Of a stretch of 64,000 nucleotides of DNA, positions 21,201 to 34,843 are shown one piece after another. The notes under the pieces were generated by a model. It saw only the letters and a list, made by a program, of their open reading frames with translations. It did not search any database and was not told the DNA's origin. The first letter of the stretch is position 1. Every line of letters starts with the position of its first letter. The stretch comes from Proales similis (Eukaryota; Rotifera; Eurotatoria; Ploima; Proalidae), in assembly GCA_019059635.1 (NCBI GenBank), contig JAGVRJ010000002.1:2604001-2668000 (forward strand). The letters run 5' to 3'. Both the position numbers and the translations under genes were made by a program.

Positions 21201-24200
21201 GAGTGGATGAAAGACGGAAGAGAGAGAGCAGAGGCGGTCGTCACAGCTAAAAACGAAGAAATTGACAAAGAGCTTCAGCTAAGGCTTCACTTGCATGAGC
21301 CGAGATTTAAGCGCATCGAAATGGATATTCACAACGTTCGCGCAGGTAATGCATTTTTGTCAATTGGCAAGGTGGAATAAATCAGTGAAGTGAGACTTAA
21401 ACAGCCGAGCTGGTTCTCCACGAGGAAAGAGTCGAGCGGCATTGTAAAGGAGTCGAAGAGGCATTGAATAAAATGTGCGCCGAATTCAACAATGTCCAAA
21501 CTCACCTGATTCAAATGGACACTCAACTTGCTCATTCGGTTCAAGAATTTGAAATAGCATTTCAAATGGCGTCCAAATGCATCAGGTTTGTGGGGTCCGG
21601 TCGGGTATTTTAGTTCGTGAATGCTCTACTTGACTTTATCCATCAGATTGCAGCAGTTGAATGAGGAGCTGAAGGGACGAAAAGCCAACCACATTGAGCA
21701 AATAAAAACAACACTCAGAAATTACCGGGCCAAACTTGACGAACATTTGAACTATTTACGAAACTCAAATGCTCGTTTCCGTCTCTCATTCAAGTCGGCC
21801 GAATTTTTTCTTCTTATTTTTTCTCAGCTCCTCTTTACACTTTCTCTCTTATTTTTAGTGTTTTTTCAAACGGAGGTAACTTCAGTTCCGAAGAGGTGGA
21901 CGTGCATCGGAAAAAATTGGAGAAAATGGGCCATCATATAGACGCGGTCGAAACAGCGCTGCTGAAAGATTTGGAAAAATTGGAAAAGAAACATATCGAC
22001 GAGACGGTTAAAATAACGGCGCATTTTCCGGACAAATTCCAGTATCACATGACCGATCTGGCGTTCATCGAAAAGATCGCTCGCTGGCTGAACGACACTC
22101 AAGTGAAAATCAAATGTCAGGTGAACAAGTCAAACAGCCACGCCAAGAGCATATCGAATCTGATGCGAAAGTTCGAGTCGGACATTGACGCTTGCAAAAG
22201 TCCGCATCCAGACAAACAGGTTCTTGGACACTGATTTAGTTTTAGCAATTGTGCGCAGTTTCAGATTTTTCGAACATTGAAGCTCGTGAAAAGCGACGAT
22301 TTGCTCAAGGAATTTGAAGAGTTGAACAAGCAAATTGTGCAGCGGGCCTCCTATCTCAACTGTCTTCGTAATGAAAACATGATGCAGTTAGCACTGCGTG
22401 GAGAAGGCGAACACGACACTCCCATCATGCAAGGAAATCCGGGCAGCTCTGCTCGTTCAGAAAATCGAGTGCCTTCGGCCGCCAGCCAAAGTGTTAAAGC
22501 GGCAGCAGCAGCTACCACTTTTAAGAGCAAGGGCATTGTAGAAGACCCTGCGCTAAAAATAATCCGAAACATTTTAAGGTGCGTTTAACTACGTTTTAAA
22601 TGAAAAGCTATTCTATTTAATTTTTGCTTAGACGAGATGCTGTTGATGCAAAATCACTCGAAGGTAGGCTTGGAAATTTCATGGCATTATTTTTTTTTTA
22701 AATTAAACTAAGCTGCTTTGCGATCTAAAGAAGAAGCAAATTCGCTCGCCAAAAAGTCTCAGAGTAAAATGTCAGGCAAAATGTTGAGCGAGAGAAGGCA
22801 GAAAAAATCCAGTCAACTGGGCATGGCATCGAAAAGCTCCGTCTCATCCAGGTAATTTGACAATTATCTATTGTTTTGGTTTTGGTCTGTGAATCTCGAG
22901 TCGTTTGAGTGTTTGACGAGATTATGCAGAAAATTGAACACGATTTTCTGCTTAATCTTGACCACCTCACTTGTTTAATTGTCTCACCGAATATGAGTTG
23001 AATGAGTTGATTGGTTCAACAGTGTCGTATATTCAGTGTATGTTGCATGTGCATGAAACGGTCGAAATTTTCAATTCGAATATTCAAAACAGCCAGAGCA
23101 GAAATGAGCAGCAAGCGAAAAGCAAGCTCTACTCAGTTGCCGAAGTGATGAAAATAATTGAAGAAAGGTATTGCATGTGATAGTTTATAAAATAGGCCTT
23201 TAAATGCCACCAGCAGAGATTGGACGTTCATTTATCCGCATTTGAATAGCATGAAATTGATCTCCTTGCAGACTTTTGAGATTATTGTAAATAATTTTGA
23301 ATTAAAACGATTCATTAGGAAAGCACGAACTCGTGACGAGATGTACTCGTTCTATTGTGTGTTTGGCGAAGAAAAGCCGCAAGGCGATGACTTTATGACT
23401 CAAGTGAACATCATCCTTCGCCAGGGACTGGAAGGAATCCTGACAAATTCTGAGGTAGTTTGCCCATTCACTGACAAAATCCAGCCAACGAATGAGTCGA
23501 GCGTTTTAAAAATGGAAAATTCTCCAAGATCTTCTACAAAGACGTTCAAACTCAAAACCGGCAAATATCTCGGCCGAACATGCTCAAGGCCAATTACCCG
23601 GAATTCGCCGAGGCGATCATAAACAAACTAAAGTCTTATCAAACTCAATGCCAGCAGTTTCAAAACCAGTCGCTCAAAGGTAATTTTCTAGCTCCGTTTT
23701 GCTGATTGACTTGTTTTACAAGAATTTGTTTCGGTGCCAAGAATTCAGAGAGAGTTTGCTTCGCTTCGAGCGGAACTGCTCCGAATTGCCTTTATTGCTC
23801 ATTCTGGACGTATTCAATAAGCACGAAAAGCAGCTGAATTTAAATTTAGAGCGGAAATTGCACGATTTCAACAATCTGCTTGAGAAATACGCCACTAGAC
23901 GGGTAACGTGTCGGCTCACGCGCATCAAAATCGAACATGAGATGTGAACACGTGGTTTTAATGAAATTAGAAAGAGAATGAAGCAAAGCTGCGTCCAAAT
24001 CTTGGCCATCCGAGTCAAGCCAAAGAGCTGGAGAAACTGAATTGCAACGAGCTTGAACGAATAGAGTCGGAACAGAGTTTACTCTTTAAACACTTTGAAT
24101 CGTTGAGATCAAATGTGAACGAGAGCTGTGAACTTTTTCTCAAAGAACTGGCCACTGTATACCACTCTCTTCTGATCAAATTCGATGAGATTGTCTGTGT

Positions 24201-24774
24201 TGATGATGTGAAAAAGCACGGTATTGTAGCCAGTTATTTAGTCTGCCGATTCCTTTGCGAGATCGTTCAACTTGAATTATTTTAGAGAGCATCGCGAAAA
24301 AGCAGAGTTCAACAGAGCTGCTCAAACGAAAGCTGACGGGCATCGAAGACACTGGCGAGCTAGAAGAAGAGAGCACCATTGCCCGTGGCCAGGGTTGCTG
24401 GAAAGGTTTTATTTTTTAACCAAACGCCAAATTGAACGGTTCTAACGTAATCGCCAAGGTCTCGAGCCTTTTGATTCGTCTATCAAAAGTCAACTTCAAT
24501 ACTCGGCCAGTGTGAACACTCTGAAAACAACTGCGGCTCATCTGAAATGTGCCGACGAAATGGAAAACGTTCACAGGGTAAAATGGAATTTTTATTTTAC
24601 ATTTCAAACCGCATATTAGTTTTTTATGATTTAATCGAATGGTAGAAGTATGGCAAATTGGTGACGGACAAGAATAGAGAAATAGACTGCCAGCAGAAAG
24701 AGTTCATGACTAAAGCAGAGCGATGGAGCTCTTATTGGGTGAAGGCGGTTGCGGAGCTCAAGAGACTCTATTAA
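18284..24774 (+). CDS. CCDC180-like coiled-coil protein (DUF4455/DUF4456 type)
   Basis: A long gene built from roughly twenty or more short exons separated by introns of about 50-70 nt. The first exons are 18284-18385, 18443-18636 and 18710-18798. The N-terminus SSGKVYRQLFEAQVQL with its following Asp/Arg-rich exon matches the conserved start of CCDC180. The remainder is almost entirely helical and charged, with long Glu/Lys/Leu heptads and conserved patches such as LPPEC-like ELKPPECTKARVYAWFESM, typical of DUF4455/4456. The last exon ends WVKAVAELKRLY before TAA at 24772-24774; AATAAA lies at 24864-24869. CCDC180 is linked to cilia or sperm in vertebrates, but its biochemical role is unclear. 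I did not define every internal exon. Confidence 0.7.
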
Positions 24775-24883
24775 ACATCGTGGAGCCTTGAAAAAAAAAA
24801 CTCGGAGAAGAGAAAAGACTGTGGCTTGTCTGTTTCTTGATTTAACTTTTTTCAGCCCGACGAAATAAATGATTTAAAATGCG

Positions 24884-26576
24884 TCAATTTGAATTTTCTG
24901 TTGGCTGTTGATTGCTGGCCGATGATTGATGTTCTTCAAGTTCGACTATGCGCCGTTCTCTCAGAGCGTGAAGCATCTTTAAGTTTAAGGTAAGAAACTG
25001 ACCGATGATCGATCGTCATTGACTTACATCGCTAAATTTCTTCATGAAACACGTGTCTCGCAGGCTCAAGTCAAATTCATATATGAGAGCTCGTGTGTAA
25101 TACTCGTTGAGATCGACAAGAACCCTCATTTGAGTCACCGGAGTGTCTTGATAAATCATTTCGAACTTAGAACATGTATGCTCAAGCCCATGCTTCAGTT
25201 TACTCACCTGGCTGGGTAAGAAGATAGCAAGTGAGAAGCGCTTTCTCTTTCAGATTGAACTCAAGTGCGTTGAACTGGACAAAAAACTCAAAGAGCTTGT
25301 CAGAAGTTTCTTTGGATTTGAGCTTTTCTTGCCAATGACGTGAGTAGATGACGTCGTCCTCGAGGAAAAAATAACTCTCTCCATCGATGACCAGCGCTGA
25401 GTCCACCACAATGTGAACTTCAAATAACCGATTGTAAACCAGAGTGGCAAAGTCCTGCTCGGACAACTCGTCAAGGCCGGGAATCTCTCGAGCAAAGCTC
25501 ATAACATTCTGTATGTAGTCTGGTATGGTGGCACCCACCAGCTTTTTGATGTGCTCGAGCGGATAGTCGTGGCCTTTTAATGATTTTTCTTTTTTATTTA
25601 TGAGTACTTTGGCTCGTTCGATCTTATTGCGAGTCGGTTCGTACAGATTGATGAACGCTTTATAAATTTTCTCGTTCAGTAGGCTTGAGATGACAAAGAA
25701 AGTGTTTTCCAGTGGCTGATCGTCATTGAACAAGCGGCTCAAAACAACTTTGGGAATCAAATTTTGCAGTTCGCTTGTTGATGAGCTTTGAGCCAACGAT
25801 ATTCTTTGACTTGATTCACCGAATGACTTTTCCCGCTTTGCCTTCAATTTTTTCAGCTTCCTCTGACCGGCCTCTAGGGCGATTTTTTGCAAGAATCTAT
25901 TCATGCTGTCGTTTGAAGGCAGCATTTGACTCGTTTCAGTACGAGGAATAGTTTCCATTTCATCCGACGAGTTGTTTGATGAGCATTTCTTGAGTGTTTC
26001 ACAATCGGCATTTTCAAACTGCCCTCCTTGCTCCATTGACGCGTCGCTGTACTCTTGACTTGTGCTTAATTCGCTGTTCAAACTTCTCTCGCTGCTTTTT
26101 AGTTTGATTGCGATTTCTTTTTGCTTTTTCGGTATTCGTCCCATGCGTATGCTGTCCACCGACATGCCGACCGACAGGCATTTTTTGTAGCGGCAATATT
26201 TGCATCGGTTTCTGTTTTTCTTGTGAACCTCACAGTCCTTGCTAAACAAACATTTGTAATTTTTGCCTTTTACTATGCTTCGTTTGTAAAAGCCCTGTGC
26301 CGAATTGAATGTGTCAGCGATTTCCAGCGTTTTTTAAAAAAAATTGAAACAAACCTTGCATCCTTCGCAAGTCGCAACGCCTTTTCAATGCAACCAACAA
26401 GAATAAGATAAAATGCCCTTCAACAAGACAATTTTAAAATGGGTCCACCTACCGTAGTGAATGCCAGTGGCTGTATCTGAGCAAACGTTACATAAACCAA
26501 ACGGGAACTTGTCCTCGACACCTTCCGAATCTTTTTTCTTCTTCTTCTCATTTTGTCCGTCTAGCTTTTCTAGCAT
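24884..26576 (-). CDS. NR1-type nuclear receptor A (divergent E75/REV-ERB-like)
   Basis: Ligand-regulated or orphan transcription factor. Exons 26453-26576, 26355-26380, 25208-26294, 25028-25146 and 24884-24976; 482 aa. The two zinc fingers start CNVCSDTATGIHYG. The P-box is CEGCKGFYKRS, encoded across the 26-nt exon and its neighbour. The second finger runs to CRYKKCLSVGMSVDSIRMGRIPK, the C-terminal extension typical of E75, E78, REV-ERB and PPAR. A long Ser/Lys-rich hinge leads to a divergent ligand-binding domain (about 270 residues: YNRLFEVHIVVDSALVIDGESYFF). No obvious AF-2 helix is visible at the C-terminus. An upstream coding exon cannot be excluded because the frame is open before the chosen ATG. 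Confidence 0.85.
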
Positions 26577-27507
26577 AATCTCTTTGAGTGATTTTGCTTG
26601 AATATTTGCTTCGTCGGTGAATGGTGAAGCTGTTTTTTTTTTTAAATTTTTGCACTACGGCCAAGGGTCTAGAAGTGAGAAGAGATTAAATAAACATGGT
26701 GGCTCGATAACTTGTCTGGGCATTGTAGTCCACAAATTTGATCTTTCAAGGAATAGAGCGTCAAGGCGGCAGATTAACTATTTTAGTGAATAACGAAAGG
26801 AAAAATGGAGCTGAATTCATTTCTATGACGCCGATCGATTGGCCAGATCAGCAATTTTGCGCTCTGCTAATTTATTTTTATGCTTTGACTGTATCGATTC
26901 GCTCGCCTGCTGCCGACTATCTATTTCACTGCTCGCGTATTTAGTCGCTGAATATCGATTCAGTTGCTAGCTACTCCCACCATTGGTTTCGGTGTTCACT
27001 CCATGCGCCTATTATAATTGTTGCAAATTATGCCCAGACGGTTGCGATCATGACATAAACAAGTTTGAATAAGCAAGTGAAATATGTCTTTCGAGTTGAT
27101 TTCAACACCTTAAGCAGCCTTGAGACAAAAGCTAATATTCCCCCTTTCCAGATATAAACTTTGAAAACGATAGTTGAAGAAAAGGAGCGCATTTGGTTTG
27201 ATTAAACATAATCAATTAATTGGAGAAAAACACATAAATTATTTGAACTTTTTACGCACGGCTCGTGAAAAAAATGTTTTAAAATTTGCGAATTTTCTCT
27301 TCTTTGTCGACTACCATTTTCAACTGCGTCAGTTGTACACGTGATCGCAATGAATTAGAGCGGAAAGTAAAAGCAAAAGAGTTAAAAGTTAACTTGGAGT
27401 TATTTAAACGCACGTGGAGTAGTTGAGAGTTAGCTCTGTTCAAGTCTTGGCTCGCTGCCGAAGCTCATTGAATGGCCCGAAATTCTTTGATTTTATTTAG
27501 CTCCTCG
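26577..27507. other. Intergenic between the two nuclear receptor genes
   Basis: Upstream region of receptor A and downstream region of receptor B. AT-rich; no gene is recognised. Confidence 0.45.
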
Positions 27508-28999
27508 TTAGTAAATGGCCTTTTCACCGGCTACAATTTCAAAAATAAGATTCAACACCTGAAATGAAGCAGAATTTTGAAATAGAGCGTCAGACGATGA
27601 CGAGACGAGGAGTTAAACTTACAAACTTGAGCTCGTTCACAAAGGCCAAGCTCCTTTTGTTCAGATTCAATTCCTTGATTAATTCTTTGTTGTAGATCCG
27701 GTTGAGTTTTAGGATAATCGACCGATCCAGAACCGGGAAATCTGTGACATCATATGAACAAAATTAAAGCCTAAGTCTGCATCTAGAAGAAGCTTACCAA
27801 TTGAGGTCACGATTATGGGCATTAGCAGGGAAAATTCTCTGTCAGTGAGTTCTAGGCCGTTGAGTCGAGCATGAAAATCGAATATTTTTGTGGCCAATTC
27901 ATCGCCCAGGATCTGGTGTAAATGATGGCGATAGAGTCGAATCTGCGAGTTCAGCATCAAATAGCACTCTCCGTCTATTATAAGCTTTGAGTATAAAATT
28001 CCGAAAAACACTGAGGCCCTCTCTCTTGAAATCTGAATTGCGTCGTTGGGATGAATTTCGACGAAGCCTGGCAGATTCTTAACGTAGCCGAGCAGCTTGT
28101 CCATGTGGGCAAGCAGCACGCTTAAATACAAGTTTAAAATGGCATCGAGCGAAACATCAGGTGGTCTATTCAAAGCGACAGCACGCTTGGATTTGACCGT
28201 ATTGTATTGAAAATCGGCTTCTTTGGACTCGAGCCGATAGATTTGAAATGCTTTGTCTCTTAGAAGGCACGAAAACACAGCGTCATTCAGCTCTTCTTGA
28301 CTTCGCGCCCAGCTGGTCAGACTTGGCTCGAATAGACAAATCTGTTTGTATTTGGAATTGAGCGAAGAGTTCTCATTTTTCAAAATAGACTGGTCTTCAT
28401 CTAATGGCTCGGATGAGGGCATGTTGGCTTGGTGTTTTGCCTCGTTTATGAACGAAATTAGTTCTTTTTTCTGCTCGTCACCCAGAATGTTGGTAATCCT
28501 CTCCATCTTTGGTATTCGTCCCATACGAATGCCTGTTTTTAGGATGGTCAGGGTCTTACTTAGATTCCGCGTGTTAAATAAACTAAATACCGCTAAGAGA
28601 CATTCCCTTCTGAATGCAGACGCGAAAGCGACAAGCCTTGCACTGCTTTCGCTGTTTAACTGTGATTGTACAGTTAAAAGCATCGGCGCACTTATACGTC
28701 TTTTGTTTAGCAATGCTTCGCTTAAAAAATCCCTTAAAAGTGACCTCGAATGTTAAGTGGTGTTCGTGAGTAAAAGCGCTTGTGCGCAGCAAAGAGTACA
28801 ATAACGTGAAACTAACCTTGCAACCCTCGCAAGTCACAACACCGTAGTGATATCCGCTCGCCTTATCACCGCAAACTCTGCAATCGCCAAATTCAAACCG
28901 ACCGTTCACCTTTTCGCTCATCAACTTTTTCAAGTTTTCCAGCGTGTCTTGTTTCACGCTCTTGTTTGTCTCGTTTGGCAGTTGCTCGACACTCGTCAT
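27508..28999 (-). CDS. NR1-type nuclear receptor B (divergent, tandem to A)
   Basis: Exons 28817-28999, 28591-28732, 27798-28532, 27623-27741 and 27508-27558; 409 aa. The DNA-binding domain is CRVCGDKASGYHYG to CRFRVCIQKGMSLSGIRMGRIPK, with P-box CEGCKGFFKRS. The intron after CEGCK is at the same codon as in receptor A, and both receptors share the RMGRIPK extension. The ligand-binding domain keeps VFFGILYSKLIIDGECYLML, parallel to A (VDSALVIDGESYFFL), then FDFHARLNGLELTDREFSLL. The end (ELKFVLNLIFEIVAGEKAIY) has no canonical AF-2 helix. A and B therefore look like an old tandem duplication. No orthologue is named with confidence. Confidence 0.85.
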
Positions 29000-30349
29000 T
29001 GCTTTGCTCCTCTATTCACTCGGCTCTCATCGATTTCTAGTGCCGCCACCTGAATCAGATGTGAATTGATTTCTTCTAAGATGTGAATAAAATGTGAACT
29101 TTTAAAGCTGCGTGCCCGCATAATAACTATTTGAGTTTTTCGGTATCAAGATAATGCTTTGACGAATTCGTTCATTACGCAAGCAGAGTAATTATGTCTC
29201 GGCACGGGGCTCCTCACATAAGTTTGATTTTTAAATTTCATAAAGAGGAGAAGAATTGAGACTTGTCGTTAATTGCTTTGAATTAGTTCAATCGAGTTAA
29301 TAAGAGCATGATGTTGACTGACTTGCTTTAATCTTTTATGTTGGTGACCATTGGACATTAGAGCAAAATGCACTGTCACCTCTTAGACATTAGATGCGAA
29401 TACTGAAAAGATGGAGAGCAAATTACGGACACTGTTTCTTGGAATTTTGCTTCTCCCTGTCGAAAATTGCTGACTTGCAATACGCAACTGATAAAATAAT
29501 GATTGAACTGTCTAGCAGATATCCTATATTGATTTTCTTTCATTTCGCTCTTGAAATATAATTACTAGACAGTACACCGGGTTAAATTCAGCCTAGCTCT
29601 TTCTCTTTTTAGGCTTTAACGAAGCGTTCAGCGTAGACACGAATTCTTCAATTCGTAAGATGCTCTGCGTTGCATAAAACAGGCGAGAAATAGGCTGAAG
29701 CTATAGGCCGTGTATCCTACATATCAAATATCGCACCAAGAAATATGCATACTACACGAATTCTGTTGTCAAACGCCCTTATTATTATTTGAAAAAAAAA
29801 AATATTATTAACGTATTTCTGATCAATAGGAATGAATAATTGACTGTTGCTCGAAATCTCTAGTTTCAATTCTCCTTTTCCAACACCCGCCTTTAATAAT
29901 TCCGAATAATGGCAAAATACGCTGACTGTCAAAATCTGGCCAGAATTCGAGCTTCCTGTCTAATAAATGATTGCTGCAAATTGACATTGAATGCAATATT
30001 CTATATCTATTTATGAATTTCTATTTTTAAATTTTAATTTCAATTTGATCGATCTGTTGGTGGCACCACCTTCTTTTGGGGCGATTTTAAATGACTAAGG
30101 GCCTAAAGAACGAACTTGACAGTTGAACAAATGTGAACTTAGTTCACTCAAGGGCCAATCAGCTCAGCCAAAGACAAGTAAAGCGCAGGCACTTTAAAAA
30201 TGCACGAATAGAACATGAACGAAATTCGAATAATTTGATGTTGAATTTTCTGAGAAGAAGCAAGCGAAACGAAATAAAAACAAGTCAATCCGAGCCTTTT
30301 GAATCGGAAACTCAAATGAGAACTTGAAGTAAAAGTAGAGCTGATCGGG
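29000..30349. other. Intergenic, no gene seen
   Basis: Divergent upstream region between receptor B (minus) and the USP20/33 gene (plus). AT-rich with several short A/T runs. No coding or RNA gene is recognised. Confidence 0.45.
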
Positions 30350-33326
30350 ATGGCGTCTGTGGCTAAGGAGCAGCGAAATTGCGCTCATGTTGCAAGCAAG
30401 TCGACAACCGACAACACATCCAACAAAACGCGAACAAACGGCCATCAGAAAACAACCCGATGTCCTCATGTGCTGTTGATTGGCCAGCTATCGCGGCAAT
30501 CAATCGATCCAAAGCAGCTTAGCAACGAGAAAAAACTCAAGCGAGCAGCCGAGTGCATTGAATCGTCTCTTGCAGAATCGTCGAGAGAAACGCCGATGGA
30601 AATAGAGCAAGCTCCTACAGATCAGTTAGCGATCTCGTCACCTGAAAAGCTCACCTGTGACGATTGTGACTGCAGCCGAAACCTTTGGGTCTGTCTGAGA
30701 GAGCATTGTCTACATGTGGGATGCGGTGAAGATTCTAGTTCGCGAAAGCACTCTAATCTGCATGTTCTGGTAAGTGTTCTTTTCCTCCTTCTCGACTTGT
30801 ATGAGCCGACCCATCCAACTTGATCGAAGCAAACCCATCACCCGCTCTCAATCAATTTGATGACCAAAATGGTCTGGTGTCACCTTTGCAACCATCGAAT
30901 AAACTTGGAAAACAACGAGCCTTCGTTCCGATTCTCCGACTCTCAAGCGAGTCAAACGAGTGGCCAGACACCGCTTGCCGATAACTTACACTTTTTTGAA
31001 TACCTCGAACAAGACAAAGGTAAAAGTGAACCAAGCTGAGCTTTTAGTTTAAAATCATTAAAACTTGATGAATAAAAGTCAACGAAATGCTCGGCTCAAA
31101 CGAAGATGAAGAAGAAAATCGTCATGAGCTGGCCTGCAGCGGCCTTCACGGACTCGATAACTTGGGCAACACATGTTATATGAATTCGGCACTCCAGTCC
31201 TTGTCTCACTGTACTCCGCTGACAACTTACTTTCTGGAGTGCGGCGATTTGATCCGCACGCGAGTGAAGCAAACCAGTCTAGAGCGGACCCTATCGCACT
31301 CATTGTCGATTAGCTACGGATCTCTGCTCAAAGAAATTTGGCTTTCGTTGCCCAGCTCAAGTTCTCGTAGAATGCACTCAATTACGCCGAGCGATTTCAT
31401 TCACACTGTGAAGCAAATCAATCCAATGTTCCGTGGCTATCATCAGCACGACTCGCAGGAGTTTCTCCTCTTCTTTCTCGACCATTTGCACGAAGAGCTG
31501 AAGCGGAGTTCAAGAGAACTTGCCCAAGTCGACAAAGAGCCGCAGAGCGAGGAGAACGCAGAGCGGAAACCGAAAAACGCCCGAGGCGGCGAACATGGCG
31601 GCTCGACTCGATTCGAAACTTCAAGCATATCTGGTGATTCGTTTGAATCGTTTGAAACGTGCGACGACGCGGAAGAAATTGACGAGAAACAAAGCTCTTG
31701 CTCCATGCAGCTTTACTCAGACGCAGATGAAACATTGAACGCTTGTGACGAGAGAAAAAAAGTCTTCAGACCTGTTTACACCAGCATTATTCGCGAGCTG
31801 TTCGAGGGCCAGCTCATTTGCCAGGTCAAGTGCCTTGAGTGTGAGCATGTGTCCAGAACGACGGAGCCGTTTTTGCAGCTCTCTCTGCCCATACCAAGCC
31901 GCGACTACAGTCAACAAGCGGAGGTCAAGAGAAACGCCAACATAAACTTTTTCGAGAGCAGTGACGACGACGAAGACGATAGCTCAGGCTATGTTTCCAA
32001 TGCTCCCAGTAGCAATACTTGGCTGGGCTGGATGTTCGACATCGTCAAAGGCTACTGGTGGAGCAGTCCAATTTCACTCTCTGAATGTCTGCGCTCATTT
32101 TTCTCCGACGATCAACTTCGCGACGACAACATGTACAGCTGCGAAAAATGCAAGAAGCTTACAAACGGAGTAAAATATTCCAAGATACTCAATCTGCCCG
32201 AAGTGCTCGTTATTCATTTGAAACGATTTCGTCATGACGGCGGCCTCTTTTCCGGCAAGCTGAACACATACGTGTCGTTCAATATGGACAATTTGAACAT
32301 GCAGCCGTTTGTGCATCAAGACTGCAGGAATCGAATAACCCAATACGATTTGTGCTCAGTGATCTGCCATCACGGCGGTGCGGGCGGTGGCCACTACACG
32401 GCCTACAGCCGCAACCACGTTGACGAAGAATGGTATGAGTTTGACGATTCAACTTGCAAACGAGTCGATCCGGTCAGCGTGCAGAATTGCCAAGGTTACG
32501 TTCTCTTCTACAAGTAAAGGCCTTTTTGCTTAAATTCTGATCCATTCAAACAACTTACAAACAACTGATTTTGCCTAGGAAAAAGAGCATTGAGACCGAC
32601 GAGGCAAAAGATAAGCTGCGCTCGATGTTCTTAAATCAGATGGAGCTCGGTGTTGAGCCATCACTGTTCAAGCCATTCTACATAAGCAAACAGTGGATTC
32701 ACAAGCTCAAGTATTTTGGCGAGCCCGGGCCGATTGATAATTCGGACTTTCTCTGTGCTCACAATCGAGTTCAGCCGCATTTGTGGTGGCATATAAACCA
32801 GTCGGCGCTGGCATGTACGCATGAAGTGTGGCACTATCTGGCCAGCACATTTGACATAAAAGACTTCGATCCGGCTGCATTTGGCGATGAAGAGGAGAGC
32901 GAGAGGGGCTGCAATTTACTCCTTCCATGTAAGCAGTGTCAAATTGACGACGAATTGATGAAGAAACGTCAGCTCTATGAAAAGAGCGAGTTCATTCGTC
33001 TACGCGATCAGGCCACCACTGGAGGCCGTCAAATAAAATGGTTCGCCATTAGCGGTGCGTGGTACAAACGCTGGGAGCAGTTTGTTCAGTACAGTCATTG
33101 TCCATCAGCCGATCAAATTCCTGGGCCAATAAACAACGTCGCCATTTCTCATGTGACTAAAAGCGGAGAGAGCAAAACGTACACGCTGAATCGAAGCTCG
33201 AACTATTTCAAGCTCAACGAAGAGATGTGGAGCTTTTTGCACGCAATCTACGGAGGCGGGCCGGTCTTGCCATTGAACACATCGAGATCGAAGAACTCCG
33301 AGTCCAACTCGCTGTCCAACCTTTAA
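30350..33326 (+). CDS. Ubiquitin carboxyl-terminal hydrolase USP20/USP33
   Basis: Cysteine protease that removes ubiquitin. Exons 30350-30769, 30830-31019, 31079-32513 and 32579-33326; 930 aa, close to human USP20/33. The N-terminal ZnF-UBP domain is split by intron 1 (CPHV, CDDCDCSRNLWVCLREHCLHVGCG, then HHPLSIN and WCHLC). The USP domain starts GLDNLGNTCYMNS with the nucleophile Cys. It carries CxxC pairs (CLECEH and CEKC) and ends with GGGHYTAYSR (catalytic His) and WYEFDDS (Asp). A poorly conserved Ser/Glu insert lies between the boxes. Two DUSP modules follow, as only in USP20/33 and close kin. In vertebrates these act in ER/Golgi, hypoxia and receptor-recycling pathways. Confidence 0.92.
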
Positions 33327-33670
33327 TCGCCTCGACTTTTAGGAACTCGGCTCTTTTTGCTTGCTTTATTGAGCATTCGGCGTATCGCATCGACTCTTTT
33401 CCAATTGTGATAATATTCTTCATTTCACGCCAAACGTTTCGACTCTTCTTTATTTCTATTTATTTCGAACCTGAACGAAGTTTGTTTGATTATGACTATT
33501 ATTATTATTTCTGACTGAGAATGAAATATCCTAGTTAGAGAGCTAGTTTTGTTTTGATCAATGAACAAGTCCGAGAACAAGTTGATGAGGATGATTATTT
33601 GAAGCTGTTTTTATTTAAAATTTTCTAATTAAGTTTTGACAAATATGTTGGGAACATTTGCGCATAGAGC
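33327..33670. other. Convergent 3' region
   Basis: About 340 bp between the stop codons of USP20/33 (plus) and trypsin (minus). AT-rich; no further feature. Confidence 0.45.
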
Positions 33671-34843
33671 TTAGTTGGCTCGGATGGTGTCCTTGATCCA
33701 TTGGTAGAAAGCGCTGCTTCGGGTGTAGACACCACCATCGCCGCAGCCTCGACCCCAGGAAGTGATACCAGCATTGTACCATCGGTTGACGGGCATATCG
33801 TCTTGGGAGCCAGGAACGGCATCATTGGCATCATGGAAAACAACCAAAGGACCACCGCTGTCACCCTGAATCAATCGTTTGATTCAATTGTTCACGACTC
33901 ACAATAGCAACACTGTTCACTCACCTGGCAAGTATCAGCGTTACCGCCGGTGCGGCCAGCACAAACCATCACATCGGTGTAAGCGTTGCTGTACTTGGAT
34001 TTGCATTCGCTGTCGGAAAGGAAAGGCATCTTGACTTCACGCAAGTATCGGCTGACGAAACCGCCCGAGGAAGTGGTACCCCATCCAGTAGCCCATCTTT
34101 TTGTCAAGTTGGTCTGTTAATACTTTTACTCCTCAAGATTGTTTGAATATTGACTTACGAGTCTCGGTTGTCGTAGTTGATTGAACCGTCAGGGATGCAA
34201 ACAGGGACGATCTGCTTCTTGTATTTGACGGGCTCCTTGAATAAGTCAATTTGGTATTGGGCCTTTTTTGGCTGTTTTAATGAAAATTAAAACTTACGGC
34301 CAATTTAACCAAAGCGATATCATTTCGGAAGGTAAAGGAAGAGTATTGCGGGTGGTTGACAATGGTCTCAACTTTGCGAGTCTCAGCCCAGGGCTCGAGG
34401 ATGGCACGGTCGTGGTGACCGATATCGAAGCTGTATGAGGAGTACACGCTGCTCCTTTAAGTGAAAAATTGAGTGTAAATGGTAATAATTACAAGCCAAA
34501 CTCTTTCTGATGTTTACGTGGTGCAGTGAGCAGCAGTGAGGATCCAACGAGAGTTGATGAGAGAACCACCGCAGATGAGTCGACCAGATCGGTTCATGGA
34601 CACTTGCCAGCCCCAATCTTCCTGATCGGCGATGACGCCACCGACCACCTTGTGGATGTGGTTCGAGTCAATCTGGCTGACTCGTCGACCGCATCCGGGT
34701 GGGTTAATGTTGGTCTCGTCATTTTGGCTTTGGGCAAGCGAGCAAGCTATTCATCAACAATTAGTTGGCTTGAAAATTTTAGAAACAGGCAAATAGGAGC
34801 TGAATGTACCCAGCAAGCTTGCGAGAATGATTAAGCTTTTCAT
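33671..34843 (-). CDS. Secreted trypsin
   Basis: Exons 34810-34843, 34518-34746, 34298-34454, 34159-34235, 33925-34096 and 33671-33865; 287 aa. A signal peptide ([11 protein letters not shown]) is followed by a short propeptide with a Cys and activation site HK-VVGG. The triad is complete: His in LTAAHC, Asp in FRNDIALV and Ser in QGDSGGP. The specificity residue six before the serine is Asp (NADTCQGDSGG), so Lys/Arg specificity is predicted. The C-terminal helix reads [12 protein letters not shown]. Codon use is notably GC-ending (TCC, CTC, ACC) compared with neighbours, suggesting high expression, for example as a digestive enzyme. There are no accessory domains. Confidence 0.92.
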
